A stretch of DNA of 64,000 nucleotides, from positions 62,001-126,000 of the forward strand of contig MSXO01000005.1 in NCBI GenBank assembly GCA_002083615.1, given 5' to 3'. Made by a program: the position numbers and the translations under genes. Positions 17,002-26,278 of the stretch are shown one piece after another; the first letter of the stretch is position 1, and the number at the start of each line of letters is the position of its first letter. This DNA comes from Proteobacteria bacterium ST_bin11. GTDB taxonomy: Bacteria; Pseudomonadota; Gammaproteobacteria; Methylococcales; Methylomonadaceae. The notes under the pieces were generated by a model. The model ran no database searches. It was not told the origin of the DNA and was given only the letters and a program-made list of their open reading frames with translations.

Positions 17002-19278
17002 ATGGACGTTATCCAACGCATTGCCGAAGAACTTTCCGTTAAGCCTCAACAGGTGGCCGCCGCCGCTGCGCTGCTAGACGACGGCGCCACAGTACCGTTT
17101 ATTGCCCGTTATCGCAAAGAAGTAACCGGCGGTCTAGACGACACGCAATTACGAAATCTGGAGGAAAGACTGATTTATTTGCGGGAGCTTAACAGCCGCC
17201 GCGACTCTATTCTCGACACCATTCGCGCTCAAGGAAAACTTACGCCGGAACTGCAACGAGCAATACTGCAGTCTGAGACCAAAACACTGCTGGAAGATTT
17301 ATATCTTCCCTTTAAGCCCAAACGCCGCACCAAAGCGCAAATTGCCCGCGAAGCCGGCCTGGAAGCCTTAGCCGACACCATCTTTGATAATCGCGACCTA
17401 ATCCCCGAACAAGCCGCAGCTGCCTACATCGATGCTGAAAAAGGTGTCGCGGATGTCTCAGCAGCTCTGGACGGCGCGCGACAAATCATCATGGAACGCA
17501 TTTCCGAGGACGCCGAACTGTTAACAGAGTTGCGTGAACGCGTTTGGAGTAAAGGTATCCTGCATTCTAGCGTCGTGACCGGCAAAGAAGCGGAAGCAGC
17601 GAAATTCAAGGACTATTTTGATTACAGTGAAGCGATCAACAAGATTCCCTCACATCGAGCCTTAGCCATATTCCGCGGTCGTAACGAAGATTTACTATCC
17701 TTAACTCTCAAACCAGCTGAACTGGATCAAGAAGAACATCAGTTATGCGCGCAATTCGTCAGCCGGCGCCTACTTGTTAAAGACACCGGAAAACCTGCCG
17801 ATGCCTGGTTAGCTGAAACCGCTCGCTTCGCCTGGAAGATCAAGTTGTTTACTCGGATAGACATGGATCTAAAACTACGGCTGCGCGAAGCCGCTGAACT
17901 GGAAGCCATTCGAGTGTTTGCCAGCAATTTACGCGATTTGATGCTGGCAGCGCCTGCCGGACCGAAAGCAACCATGGGACTGGACCCCGGCATTCGCACA
18001 GGCGTCAAAGCTGCGGTTGTTGATGCCACAGGCAAACTGTTAGCCACCGAAACCATTTACCCGCATCAACCAAAAAACCAGTGGGATCAATCGATAGCGG
18101 TTCTGGCTAAATTGATTAAACAGTACCAGATACAACTGGTCAGCATCGGTAACGGCACGGCTTCGCGGGAAACTGACCAACTGGTTGCGGACTTGATGAA
18201 ACAACATAAAGAGCTGTATTTTCAGAAAATTACAGTTTCCGAAGCCGGTGCGTCGGTCTATTCAGCATCGGAACTAGCCGCGAAGGAATTTCCAGAACTC
18301 GACGTATCCTTACGCGGCGCGGTATCGATAGCCCGCAGATTACAAGATCCACTTGCGGAATTGGTTAAAATCGACCCAAAGGCAATAGGTGTTGGCCAAT
18401 ATCAACACGACGTCAACCAAGTGCAACTGGCCCGCATGCTGGATACCGTGGTAGAAGACTGCGTGAATGCGGTTGGCGTAGATGTGAATACCGCCTCGGT
18501 TGCCTTGCTGAAACAGGTATCCGGGCTAAGCACTAGCATCAGCGAAAACATTGTTGCATTTCGCGATGCTAATGGCCCGTTTCTAAACCGCAACCAACTT
18601 AAAAAAGTACCGCGTCTTGGCGATAAAGCGTTTGAGCAAGCAGCCGGCTTTCTCAGAATAATGACCGGTGACAATCCGCTCGACGCCTCGTCGGTGCACC
18701 CGGAGGCCTACCCTGTAGTCAATGCGATCCTCGACGATACAGGCAAATCTATCCGCGACTTAATCGGACAAAGCCAGTTTTTAAGGAGCCTGAACCCAGC
18801 AAACTATGCCAATGCTAATTTCGGCGTGCCCACCATTTCCGACATTTTAGAAGAGTTGGAAAAACCAGGTCGCGACCCGCGCCCAGAGTTTAAAAGCGTA
18901 CAATTCAAAGATGGCGTAGAGAAAATTACCGATCTCGAACCGGGCATGACGCTAGACGGCGTGGTGACAAATGTCGCCAATTTCGGTGCCTTTGTGGATA
19001 TTGGCGTACACCAGGACGGCTTGGTGCATATCTCGCATTTGGCGGACGACTTTGTCAAAGATCCGCGCAGCGTGGTAAAAGCAGGCGATATGGTAAAAGT
19101 GCGCGTACTGGAAGTGGATGTTGCACGTCAGCGTATTTCTCTAAGCATGCGAAAAAACATTGATGCCCGCGATATCATGCAAAAAGAAAATCCTCAAAAA
19201 TCCGTCCACAAAGCCAAACCGCAGCCCCTAGTGCAGAACAGCATGAGTAACGCCTTTGCCAAGGCGTTGAAAAAGTAA
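17002..19278 (+). CDS. tex: Tex family RNA-binding transcriptional accessory protein
   Basis: A 758-residue Tex protein. The N-terminal helical domain includes IAEELSVKPQQV and ATVPFIARYRKE. The YqgF-like domain (MGLDPGIRTGVKAAVVD) starts near residue 325. Helix-hairpin-helix repeats (QVSGLSTSISENIVAFRD, LKKVPRLGDKAFEQAAG) follow, and then a C-terminal S1 RNA-binding domain (GVVTNVANFGAFVDIGVHQDGLVHIS). Tex binds nucleic acid and affects transcription of toxin and other genes. The ATG at 17002 fits the conserved N-terminus. A TTG at 16969 with AAGG upstream would add 11 residues and cannot be excluded. Confidence 0.95.
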   Translation: MDVIQRIAEELSVKPQQVAAAAALLDDGATVPFIARYRKEVTGGLDDTQLRNLEERLIYLRELNSRRDSILDTIRAQGKLTPELQRAILQSETKTLLEDLYLPFKPKRRTKAQIAREAGLEALADTIFDNRDLIPEQAAAAYIDAEKGVADVSAALDGARQIIMERISEDAELLTELRERVWSKGILHSSVVTGKEAEAAKFKDYFDYSEAINKIPSHRALAIFRGRNEDLLSLTLKPAELDQEEHQLCAQFVSRRLLVKDTGKPADAWLAETARFAWKIKLFTRIDMDLKLRLREAAELEAIRVFASNLRDLMLAAPAGPKATMGLDPGIRTGVKAAVVDATGKLLATETIYPHQPKNQWDQSIAVLAKLIKQYQIQLVSIGNGTASRETDQLVADLMKQHKELYFQKITVSEAGASVYSASELAAKEFPELDVSLRGAVSIARRLQDPLAELVKIDPKAIGVGQYQHDVNQVQLARMLDTVVEDCVNAVGVDVNTASVALLKQVSGLSTSISENIVAFRDANGPFLNRNQLKKVPRLGDKAFEQAAGFLRIMTGDNPLDASSVHPEAYPVVNAILDDTGKSIRDLIGQSQFLRSLNPANYANANFGVPTISDILEELEKPGRDPRPEFKSVQFKDGVEKITDLEPGMTLDGVVTNVANFGAFVDIGVHQDGLVHISHLADDFVKDPRSVVKAGDMVKVRVLEVDVARQRISLSMRKNIDARDIMQKENPQKSVHKAKPQPLVQNSMSNAFAKALKK

Positions 19279-19316
19279 ACAGTTCAGGGCTCTGCTATAC
19301 TTCCGAGCGATTGTTG

Positions 19317-19346
19317 GTTGGTCCGGTTAACCCGAACTCGACCAAC
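19317..19346. repeat. Inverted repeat in the leader of the TIGR04073 gene
   Basis: A 7-bp inverted repeat (GTTGGTC/GACCAAC) with additional internal pairing lies 38-67 nt before the start and 38 nt after the tex stop. It could be a leader structure or part of a terminator for tex. Confidence 0.35.
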
Positions 19347-19383
19347 AGATGTTCACATCCGTTCTTACTTCATAGGATCAGTC

Positions 19384-19764
19384 ATGAATCGAAACGCTAA
19401 CACCCTGGCCGCTGTTTTAGTGGTTGTTTTTCTACTGACTAGCTTGCCGACCCAGGCGGAAGAGACTGAAAGTTATGGTGAAACCTTCGGGCGAAAATTG
19501 ACGACAGGCTTGGCCAACATCACAACATCTGCGCTGGAAATCCCGAAGAACATCGTGCTAATCAACAATCAAAGCAACGTTATTTACGGCTTTGTTGGCG
19601 GTACATTTAAAGGATTATTAAACATGGGCGGAAGAATCGGCGTCGGGGTGCTGGACTTGGTTTCCTCGCCAATCCCAACCCAACCTATCGTCCATCCTTT
19701 ATACGTTTGGGACAATTTCGATGCCGAAACCACTTACGGTAAAGCGTTCAGACCTAGTAAGTAG
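19384..19764 (+). CDS. Exosortase system-associated protein, TIGR04073 family
   Basis: A 126-residue exported protein with an N-terminal signal peptide (about 1-23, ending PTQAEE). A region YGETFGRKLTTGLANITTSALEIPKNI and a C-terminal VSSPIPTQPIVHP motif follow. This fits the TIGR04073 family, found mainly in bacteria with exosortase systems. The exact role is unknown. The ATG at 19384 fits the signal peptide, whereas an upstream start would add 22 residues. The gene is convergent with sbcC and lies some 7 kb from the EPS locus, so it is tied to the exosortase system only by family knowledge. Confidence 0.8.
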   Translation: MNRNANTLAAVLVVVFLLTSLPTQAEETESYGETFGRKLTTGLANITTSALEIPKNIVLINNQSNVIYGFVGGTFKGLLNMGGRIGVGVLDLVSSPIPTQPIVHPLYVWDNFDAETTYGKAFRPSK

Positions 19765-19782
19765 TCACCCTATTTATTTATT

Positions 19783-19806
19783 GGTGGAGCGCTCGTCGAC
19801 TCCACC
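19783..19806. terminator. Inverted repeat between convergent TIGR04073 and sbcC genes
   Basis: A 7-bp inverted repeat (GGTGGAG/CTCCACC) with a 10-nt loop lies between two convergent stop codons. There is no T-run. This is a weak bidirectional terminator candidate. Confidence 0.4.
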
Positions 19807-19811
19807 TCTGA

Positions 19812-22800
19812 TCAAGCAACCATTTTCAATTCGCTCATTCCATTGGCCTTTTTTACCAACTCGAGCTGCGTTTTAATACGCTTTCTTACCGCTTCGACAT
19901 GTGAAATTACGCCGACTGTTTTCCCCTGAATTTTCAAGCCTTCCAAGGCACTCATTGCCAGATACAAGGCTTCCGAATCTAAATTGCCAAAGCCCTCATC
20001 CAAAAACAGCGAATCGATAGCCTTACCATTGTTGGCGATCTCAGATAAGGCCAAGGCCAAGGCCAAACTCACTACAAAGCTCTCACCACCAGACAAGGTT
20101 TTCGGCAATCTACGCAGATTTTTTTGCTTCGTATCCTCAACCTCTAGCGCCAAACCATTATCGCTGGCTAAACTACGGATATAGTAACGTCCGCTGAGTT
20201 TTTCCAAAATGCGATTGGCTTGCGACAACAAATTATCAACCAACAACTGTTGAATACGTCGCCGAAAACCACCCTGCTCGTCATTAATTAGCTTCGCTTC
20301 CGCTTCGGCTTGCGCATGTATAGCCAATTGCTCTGCCAAAAGCATCTGGAGGCTCTGATATTTTTCTCGATAAGCCGACTGCTTGTCCAACTTAGTAATC
20401 AACGTAGCAACTTCTTGCTCGGCAATATCAATTTTCTGCGATAGCTGCCGCTGCATCGTGGATAGATCGGCTTCGTTGAGTGCAGACGTTGTCGCCGCCA
20501 CCTGTTGTTTTAAATCAGCGGACACTTTAGCTAAATCTTCGCTGACTGCCATCAACTGGCGATTTTGCTGCTCCAACATCTGATCAATTTCCGATCGTCT
20601 ATCAATCAAATGTAACGCTGACCGCAAGCTTTCGACATCCGCAAAAACACCCGCAATTTTGTTAGCCAATACTCGCCGCATCGCATCCAGTTCGAGTTGT
20701 TGGGTGGCTAATTGCCGTTCAAGCTCGACGAGTAGTTTTTGCTTTTCCAAAACAAGTAAATGCAAACCCAGCGACTCTTCACTTTGCAAGCTACTTAAAC
20801 CCTCTGCCATCTGTGCCTGATAGCTGACTATTTTCGCTTGACTAGCCTGCAATCTATCTTGCAAGCTAACAATTTCCTCCAACAAGCCTTTTTGGCGTAA
20901 CTCTCTGATTTGGTAATCCTGCCGCCGGGCATTGAGCTTGTCGAATACTATGTTCTCTTTGCCTTTGCCAGGTAGCTTTTCACCCAACAAAGCCAACTGC
21001 TTTTCAAGCTTATCGGTAAGCGCTTTTTGCTCCGCCGTGCGACTTGCAAACAACTGTTCGGATTCGATATATTCCTGCGGTCGATTATTCCATATCTCAT
21101 CAAGCTGCTCCACCGACGCAGTTAATTTTTCCACCAGGGCCTGTTTGGCTTCTAACTCGGCCGTCCATTTAGCCACATTACGCTGCAGCTGGGCATGATC
21201 ATTAACCAGGTTTTTGATTTTCTCCAGTTCCTGGCTTTCTGCTTCCAACAAGCGTTTTTGCAAAGACAAATTTTCTATGTCCAATTCTGCAGTGACGACA
21301 TTTAAGCGATTGCTTAAAACCAACCATTGCACGCGCATTTGCTGCAATCTCTGCTGCCGTGCCGACAATTGAGAACCTTGCTTTTTGGCTACTGCCAACT
21401 GGCTTGAGACACTATCCATCGCCGCCTTCAAAGCCTGCATCTTGCCGCGTTGATCGACTAAGGCCTTTTTGGAGTTAGTCTGTATTGGCGGTTTAGATAC
21501 ATAAGGATGATCTAACGAACCACATAAAAAACACGGTTTACCATCAACCAACTTGCCGCGATCGACACTAAATTTTTTCAACAATGCTTCATTCATAACA
21601 GCTTGTTCTAGTGCTTTGCCGATATTCTCTTCGCGATCCATCTCGTCTCGCAGCGAATCCAATCTAACTTGCAAACGAGTTTCATCGGGCAGTTCCGGTT
21701 CTTTATTTCGAGAGAACCAAGTAAAAAAACTCTTTTTTGTGAATTTGGCGTTGACCGCAGCCAAGGAATGGAGCTCCTGAAAATCATTGACCCGCGCTTG
21801 TTGCTCTAGTTGTAAATCCTTCAATTCTTCGAAGCTTTTGCCTTGCGCCAACTCAAGCATAGTTTTCCGCGCCGCTTCAATGCGCTCGTTCAAGTCTACG
21901 ACCGTTGCCTTAGCATCTCGCAAGGCTGCCTGATTCTTTTTCAGTGCAGTAGAGGTGTTCTTCGTCCAATTAGTCTGCGCCTTCTGCTTGCCAGTCAACT
22001 CCGCCAACTCAGTCCTTAAAATGCGCAACTGCACGACATCGGGAAAATCAGACAACAAGTTAGCATCGGCCTGATTAATTTGCAGCCAGCCTTCTATTTC
22101 GGCAAGGCTAGCCTTCCTTTCATCCAGTTGCAATTGCAGCGACTGTACTAGCTCGGATTCACGCGGCAATTCCAGCTTGAGGTCACTGACTTTTAACTTG
22201 AGCGCATCAATGGCCTGCTTTTGCGCCTCTATGGTCTTACCATTCAAGCTTGGGGCAACTGGGTTACTAAGCTCTTCGCCAAGTTGGCGCCGCAGCGCAT
22301 TCAGCTCCTGACGATATGCATCCAGAGTAGCCTGACTTAGACCAATCTGCACCTGCTTACCGTCCAATAAAATCACTTCTTCTCGAAACTGCGTCGCTTG
22401 TTGAGTATCAGCGATTTTCTGCAGATCGTCTTGCAATTGCTTAATGTGTTTTTCAACTTTGCTCGACTGTTCGAGAAGTTGTCTTTGGCGCATTTCTAGC
22501 GAATGAACATTTTCAATTGTCAGCATTTGCTGTTGCAGCTGATTTTGTTGGTTTTTCAATTCGGCAACTTGATCCTTGAAATCCTGTAAGTCTTCTTCAC
22601 CGGCTTGCACGGCTTCCGGAGTAAGCAGAGGAATCAGTTCGATATCCTGTTGCAGCTGCATCAAACGAGTTAGCGATTGTTGAAAATTATCCTCTGTCTG
22701 TTGCCGATACTCGGCGTAGATATGAGTGCCACTGATCTTTTCCAGAATGTCCATGCGTTCGCTATCAAGCGCATTCAGAAAAGCGGCAAAGTCGCCTTGC

Positions 22801-23255
22801 GGCAAGACCATGGATTTGCTGAACTTATGGAAGTCCATACCCGTCAACTCGGCGATTCTGGTCCGCACGGTATTGGGTGTCCTAGCCAGCAACTCTTCAT
22901 CGTCATTTAGACGAGTCAAGCTCATTTCTGGCTGTAAAACCTGATCTTGATTAGCGTCAGCAGGCCGTTTCACATGCCAAGAAGAACGGAATTTCTCACC
23001 ATCCAAAGCAAATTCAACCTGCGCGAAGCTATCGTTAGCCTGCTTGGTGATAACATGCTCGGCAGGCTTATCGAAGCGAAACGTTTCACCGTATAAACCC
23101 AAAGTGATGACATCGAGAATGCTGGTCTTGCCCGAGCCGTTGGGCCCGGTGATAGCAAACACACCGCTATCGGCAATCGGTCCCTGATCGAAATCGACCC
23201 GCCCTTCGCCTTCCAGTGAATTGACATTTTTAAAGACAATATTAAGTATCCGCAT
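19812..23255 (-). CDS. sbcC: Exonuclease subunit SbcC (Rad50-like ATPase)
   Basis: A 1147-residue SMC-like ATPase. The N-terminal Walker A is ITGPNGSGKTSIL (around residues 35-47). The long central part is coiled coil, rich in Gln, Leu and Glu. A zinc hook CFLC lies near residue 570. The C-terminal signature LSGGESFVVSLALALALSEI is followed by the Walker B block SLFLDEGFGNLD and a VGVISHVE switch. SbcC works with the SbcD nuclease to cut hairpins and protein-blocked DNA ends. sbcD usually precedes sbcC in the same operon; here the gene upstream is a membrane protein unrelated to repair, so sbcD must be elsewhere or lost. A 182-codon minus-strand frame overlapping the start (22970-23518) is a shadow. 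Confidence 0.93.
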   Translation of the reverse strand: MRILNIVFKNVNSLEGEGRVDFDQGPIADSGVFAITGPNGSGKTSILDVITLGLYGETFRFDKPAEHVITKQANDSFAQVEFALDGEKFRSSWHVKRPADANQDQVLQPEMSLTRLNDDEELLARTPNTVRTRIAELTGMDFHKFSKSMVLPQGDFAAFLNALDSERMDILEKISGTHIYAEYRQQTEDNFQQSLTRLMQLQQDIELIPLLTPEAVQAGEEDLQDFKDQVAELKNQQNQLQQQMLTIENVHSLEMRQRQLLEQSSKVEKHIKQLQDDLQKIADTQQATQFREEVILLDGKQVQIGLSQATLDAYRQELNALRRQLGEELSNPVAPSLNGKTIEAQKQAIDALKLKVSDLKLELPRESELVQSLQLQLDERKASLAEIEGWLQINQADANLLSDFPDVVQLRILRTELAELTGKQKAQTNWTKNTSTALKKNQAALRDAKATVVDLNERIEAARKTMLELAQGKSFEELKDLQLEQQARVNDFQELHSLAAVNAKFTKKSFFTWFSRNKEPELPDETRLQVRLDSLRDEMDREENIGKALEQAVMNEALLKKFSVDRGKLVDGKPCFLCGSLDHPYVSKPPIQTNSKKALVDQRGKMQALKAAMDSVSSQLAVAKKQGSQLSARQQRLQQMRVQWLVLSNRLNVVTAELDIENLSLQKRLLEAESQELEKIKNLVNDHAQLQRNVAKWTAELEAKQALVEKLTASVEQLDEIWNNRPQEYIESEQLFASRTAEQKALTDKLEKQLALLGEKLPGKGKENIVFDKLNARRQDYQIRELRQKGLLEEIVSLQDRLQASQAKIVSYQAQMAEGLSSLQSEESLGLHLLVLEKQKLLVELERQLATQQLELDAMRRVLANKIAGVFADVESLRSALHLIDRRSEIDQMLEQQNRQLMAVSEDLAKVSADLKQQVAATTSALNEADLSTMQRQLSQKIDIAEQEVATLITKLDKQSAYREKYQSLQMLLAEQLAIHAQAEAEAKLINDEQGGFRRRIQQLLVDNLLSQANRILEKLSGRYYIRSLASDNGLALEVEDTKQKNLRRLPKTLSGGESFVVSLALALALSEIANNGKAIDSLFLDEGFGNLDSEALYLAMSALEGLKIQGKTVGVISHVEAVRKRIKTQLELVKKANGMSELKMVA

Positions 23256-23399
23256 AATCCCAGGCTTTGAAGGCTGTTGGTGGCAATTTGCTCGACCTCG
23301 AATAGCGTCGAGCTAATCCCAGCAAAACACATTGAAAATCTACGAGGGTATTTTAGTGAATTTGACCTAGGGATGCTGAATAATATCAGGGTGACGAAA

Positions 23400-25439
23400 T
23401 CATGGTTTTTGCGTATGAGCAATTGATCGTTTATAAACAATCGCATCCCTAAGTTTTTGAAATTCCTTAGCATCAAAACCATTTGCCACACCCAGTAGCT
23501 CCGCTTGGCGAATGACATCCTCAGCCTTGATGTATTCGTTTAACTCGATAAATAAATAGGCTTTTTCGGCGCGGAAATACATTCTGTTTGGGTCCAGCGC
23601 AATGGCTTTATCCATTTCGACAAATGTATTTTCGGTTTGTCCCTGAGTGAAATAGACCTTTGCTTTGATCAGGTGCATCATCGGCTTATCAGTGAAGTTT
23701 GGCTGCCTTAACGCAGCATCTGACCATTCCAAAACGTTTGCGGCAATCGTTTTGCACTCATAATCGCCATTGATCAAGCAAGTGGCGGCAGTCCGTATCG
23801 AATCCATAGTACGTAATGGGTGAGACTTGTCCGATATTCTCCGCAGAATCTCCCTATGCACCAAATCTCGTAATGCTTCCATGTACGTAACATTAAGAAC
23901 CAAGGGCTCATCATAACGGACAGGTAACTCAGAGTAATTTTGATCTTTAGCGACCCCTTGAAAACCAATCAATCTGTTAAGCTCCATGAACATTTCAATC
24001 AAAGTGGAGACTTCAAAAGCGTTAAGCTTCGAGGCTGTCAGATAATGCTGATAGGTTTCTGCGTTAGGACCGTGTTTGAGTTCGAGAGTGTTGGCATAAG
24101 CGCTATTGGCCCGCACCGAGCCCGGATGATTGCGCACCTCAAAGTAGCTAAAACTGTCAAGATTTGACCAGATTGCGGCACGTGTGTGTGTAGCAAAAGC
24201 CAAACTGCCAATGATACAGGCGAACAAAACATTGAGCAGCCCATTGCTGACGTGCTTCGTCAGTACTTCGTGTAACAAAGCCACTAACGCCAAAGCAACT
24301 CCGATACTGGGCAAATAATTACGATGCTCGTATATCAATTCCAAAGGAAATATAGTGGACTCCATAGCATGTCCGACAAAAAACCAAAGAATCGCAAAAT
24401 TCAAAAAACGAGCTTTTTTTTGACAAGTATTGTAAATCGCTAACACTATCAACAATGTAACACCGGCAAGCGACAGCACGGTCTCAATCGGCTGGAATAG
24501 GCCTTTACTCAAAACAAAATCATCGTGCGCCAAACTGAGTTGGGTATTATCTGGATAGAACAGCAATCCCAGGTAATAGAACAGTATTCTAGCTTCGGAC
24601 ATCAAGCGTTCCACCAGGGTAAATTCGCGCGCTAAATAGCCGCCCAACACATACTCTGGATGAGCCAGCAAATAAGCAACGCCAAACAGTACCGGCAATA
24701 TAACGGTGACTAAATAATAGCTATACAGTTTAAAACGCGACGCAATTGGGATCGGTGAAAACAAGGTTACTTCGCTGACAAAAATCAATAGCGGCAACAG
24801 CAGCGCATTTTCCTTGGATAAAACCCCAAATCCCGTACCAAGCACGCAGCCCAGCACCATATATAGAACGCCAGCAGGCTTTTCAAGCTGTAACCTGCCA
24901 TTTAAAAACACTAAAAATCCGCCCAGCATAAACATGCAGGCCATGCTGTTCATACGCTGCACGACATACAGCACCGAAGTCAGTTGCAACGGGTGCAAAG
25001 CCCAAATTAGAGCGGACAGGAAAGCCAGTTTTCGAACGGGAGTATCGGGGGCGGCAGTCCTGAATAATTGGCAACTCAGCAAAAAAACCAGAAAGCTGTT
25101 GATAATGTGGATGCCGATATTAGTCAGTTTGAATGGGACAGGATCGAACTGCTGGTCGGCATAAAAATAATTTAATGCAAAGCTGAGACTGGCTAGAGGA
25201 CGCTTAAAGGGGCCACTTGTGTTCGCACTCCAAGCGGCGGCTAGTTCCTGCTTAGACAAGTTCCCAAGTAAAACCCCGTTATTATCAATAATGTTTGGAA
25301 AATCATCTCCAACAAATGCTCCAATTCGACCGGGATAGTATGCAAATGCAACGACGGCAATCAGGATGACGAAAACAAACCAATTCACTTGAATTAAACC
25401 AGTTCGCCATCTGATTAAACTGTTAGCCATTAAACTCAT
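23400..25439 (-). CDS. TPR-containing polytopic membrane protein, candidate GT-C glycosyltransferase (TMTC-like)
   Basis: A 679-residue protein with an N-terminal membrane part (about 10 helices to residue 420) and a soluble TPR-like C-terminus (about 430-679). The first periplasmic loop carries GAFVGDDFPNI with Asp45-Asp46. An acidic pair in that loop is typical of GT-C enzymes that use polyprenyl-phosphate sugars. Membrane helices followed by TPRs is the layout of TMTC protein O-mannosyltransferases. It follows the pilin gene on the same strand after a terminator, so it is a candidate pilin glycosyltransferase. Against this, many bacterial proteins with this layout have no proven activity. 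The start at 25439 has only a modest GGA upstream; an ATG at 25430 is an alternative. Confidence 0.65.
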   Translation of the reverse strand: MSLMANSLIRWRTGLIQVNWFVFVILIAVVAFAYYPGRIGAFVGDDFPNIIDNNGVLLGNLSKQELAAAWSANTSGPFKRPLASLSFALNYFYADQQFDPVPFKLTNIGIHIINSFLVFLLSCQLFRTAAPDTPVRKLAFLSALIWALHPLQLTSVLYVVQRMNSMACMFMLGGFLVFLNGRLQLEKPAGVLYMVLGCVLGTGFGVLSKENALLLPLLIFVSEVTLFSPIPIASRFKLYSYYLVTVILPVLFGVAYLLAHPEYVLGGYLAREFTLVERLMSEARILFYYLGLLFYPDNTQLSLAHDDFVLSKGLFQPIETVLSLAGVTLLIVLAIYNTCQKKARFLNFAILWFFVGHAMESTIFPLELIYEHRNYLPSIGVALALVALLHEVLTKHVSNGLLNVLFACIIGSLAFATHTRAAIWSNLDSFSYFEVRNHPGSVRANSAYANTLELKHGPNAETYQHYLTASKLNAFEVSTLIEMFMELNRLIGFQGVAKDQNYSELPVRYDEPLVLNVTYMEALRDLVHREILRRISDKSHPLRTMDSIRTAATCLINGDYECKTIAANVLEWSDAALRQPNFTDKPMMHLIKAKVYFTQGQTENTFVEMDKAIALDPNRMYFRAEKAYLFIELNEYIKAEDVIRQAELLGVANGFDAKEFQKLRDAIVYKRSIAHTQKP

Positions 25440-25472
25440 GCTTCCACAGTAAGATTTAAGGATGTATTTAGC

Positions 25473-25496
25473 AAAAAAAAGGGGGCCAAAGCCCCC
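25473..25496 (-). terminator. Intrinsic terminator of the pilin gene
   Basis: On the minus strand a GGGGGC/GCCCCC stem with a TTTG loop is followed by eight T residues, 37 nt after the pilin stop. This is a textbook intrinsic terminator separating the pilin from the downstream membrane-protein gene. Confidence 0.92.
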
Positions 25497-25532
25497 TTTA
25501 GTTCAGTCAACCATTGGATCGAGAAATACGTA

Positions 25533-26012
25533 TTAAGACTTAGGCTGGTATTTGCCTAAAACAGTACCGTGGAATGTAGTTGGAGCATTTGCAGGCGTTC
25601 CAGTTGACCATTGCATGCCACTACCTGGAGTGCAAGTTCCCCGGTAAACTACAGTTTGACCTCCGCTTACCGATGTACCAATGGTGTTATATGCGATCGT
25701 AACACTTGCCGTAGAAGCACTGCCAGCAGTTATGTCTACTGATCTTACATACTTTCCAGTTATTGTTGTACCTGTATTGAGTCCAAATGTAGCATTAGTT
25801 TGGTTAGCAGCCAGAGTTTGCTCACTACAAGCCACACCACCAGCAGTGAGGGCTGGCGAAGCCAAACTAGGACCTTCAGACACTTTAGATTTGACTGTGT
25901 AATCTTGATAAGCTGGGATCGCGATGGCGGCCAGGATACCGATGATGGCAACAACGATCATTAACTCAATCAAGGTAAAACCTTGTTGTACTTTTTGCAT
26001 TTGCTTATTCAT
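25533..26012 (-). CDS. pilA: Type IV major pilin
   Basis: A 159-residue class-a type IV prepilin. The leader MNKQMQKVQQG ends in Gly and the mature protein begins FTLIELMIVVAIIGILAAIA, with Glu at position 5. Mature pilin is about 148 residues. Two Cys, in GGVACSE and in RGTCTPG near the C-terminus, fit the D-region disulfide. It polymerises in the inner membrane into pili for twitching, adhesion or DNA uptake. I chose the ATG at 26012 because AAGG lies upstream and the prepilin leader is then of normal length; the upstream start gives an implausible leader. A probable sigma-54 promoter lies about 50 nt upstream and a terminator lies downstream. Confidence 0.93.
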   Translation of the reverse strand: MNKQMQKVQQGFTLIELMIVVAIIGILAAIAIPAYQDYTVKSKVSEGPSLASPALTAGGVACSEQTLAANQTNATFGLNTGTTITGKYVRSVDITAGSASTASVTIAYNTIGTSVSGGQTVVYRGTCTPGSGMQWSTGTPANAPTTFHGTVLGKYQPKS

Positions 26013-26061
26013 AGCTACCTTCTTTTTATGTTGAACGGGATTTAAGACTCTTAATCTCAAT

Positions 26062-26077
26062 AACAATTTGCGTGCCA
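26062..26077 (-). promoter_or_regulatory. Probable sigma-54 promoter of pilA
   Basis: On the minus strand the sequence TGGCACGCAAATTGTT has the -24 GG and the TGGCAC element followed by TTG at -12. The last element is GT where consensus is GC. It lies 50-65 nt before the pilin start. Pilin genes in Pseudomonas use sigma-54 with PilR. PrsR in this window is also a sigma-54 activator, but PilR is the more likely partner. Confidence 0.6.
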
Positions 26078-26278
26078 ACCGCACTTAAAACTTAATTACA
26101 TGACAAAAAAACACAAACATCATGAAATACAATGCTTTGACTAGCTTCATCTATTGACAAAACATGGAGCGCATAAACATTTGACTATTGAAACAACCAT
26201 TTTAAAACAGTCATTTTTGTTCATAACTGACGTTTTTTGTCACCACCGATAAATCACTAAACAATACGAATCGGTTGA

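Noticed and set aside
22970..23518. 182-codon minus-strand frame across the sbcC start
   Set aside because: It overlaps the conserved N-terminal Walker A region of SbcC in another frame and has no family-like features.
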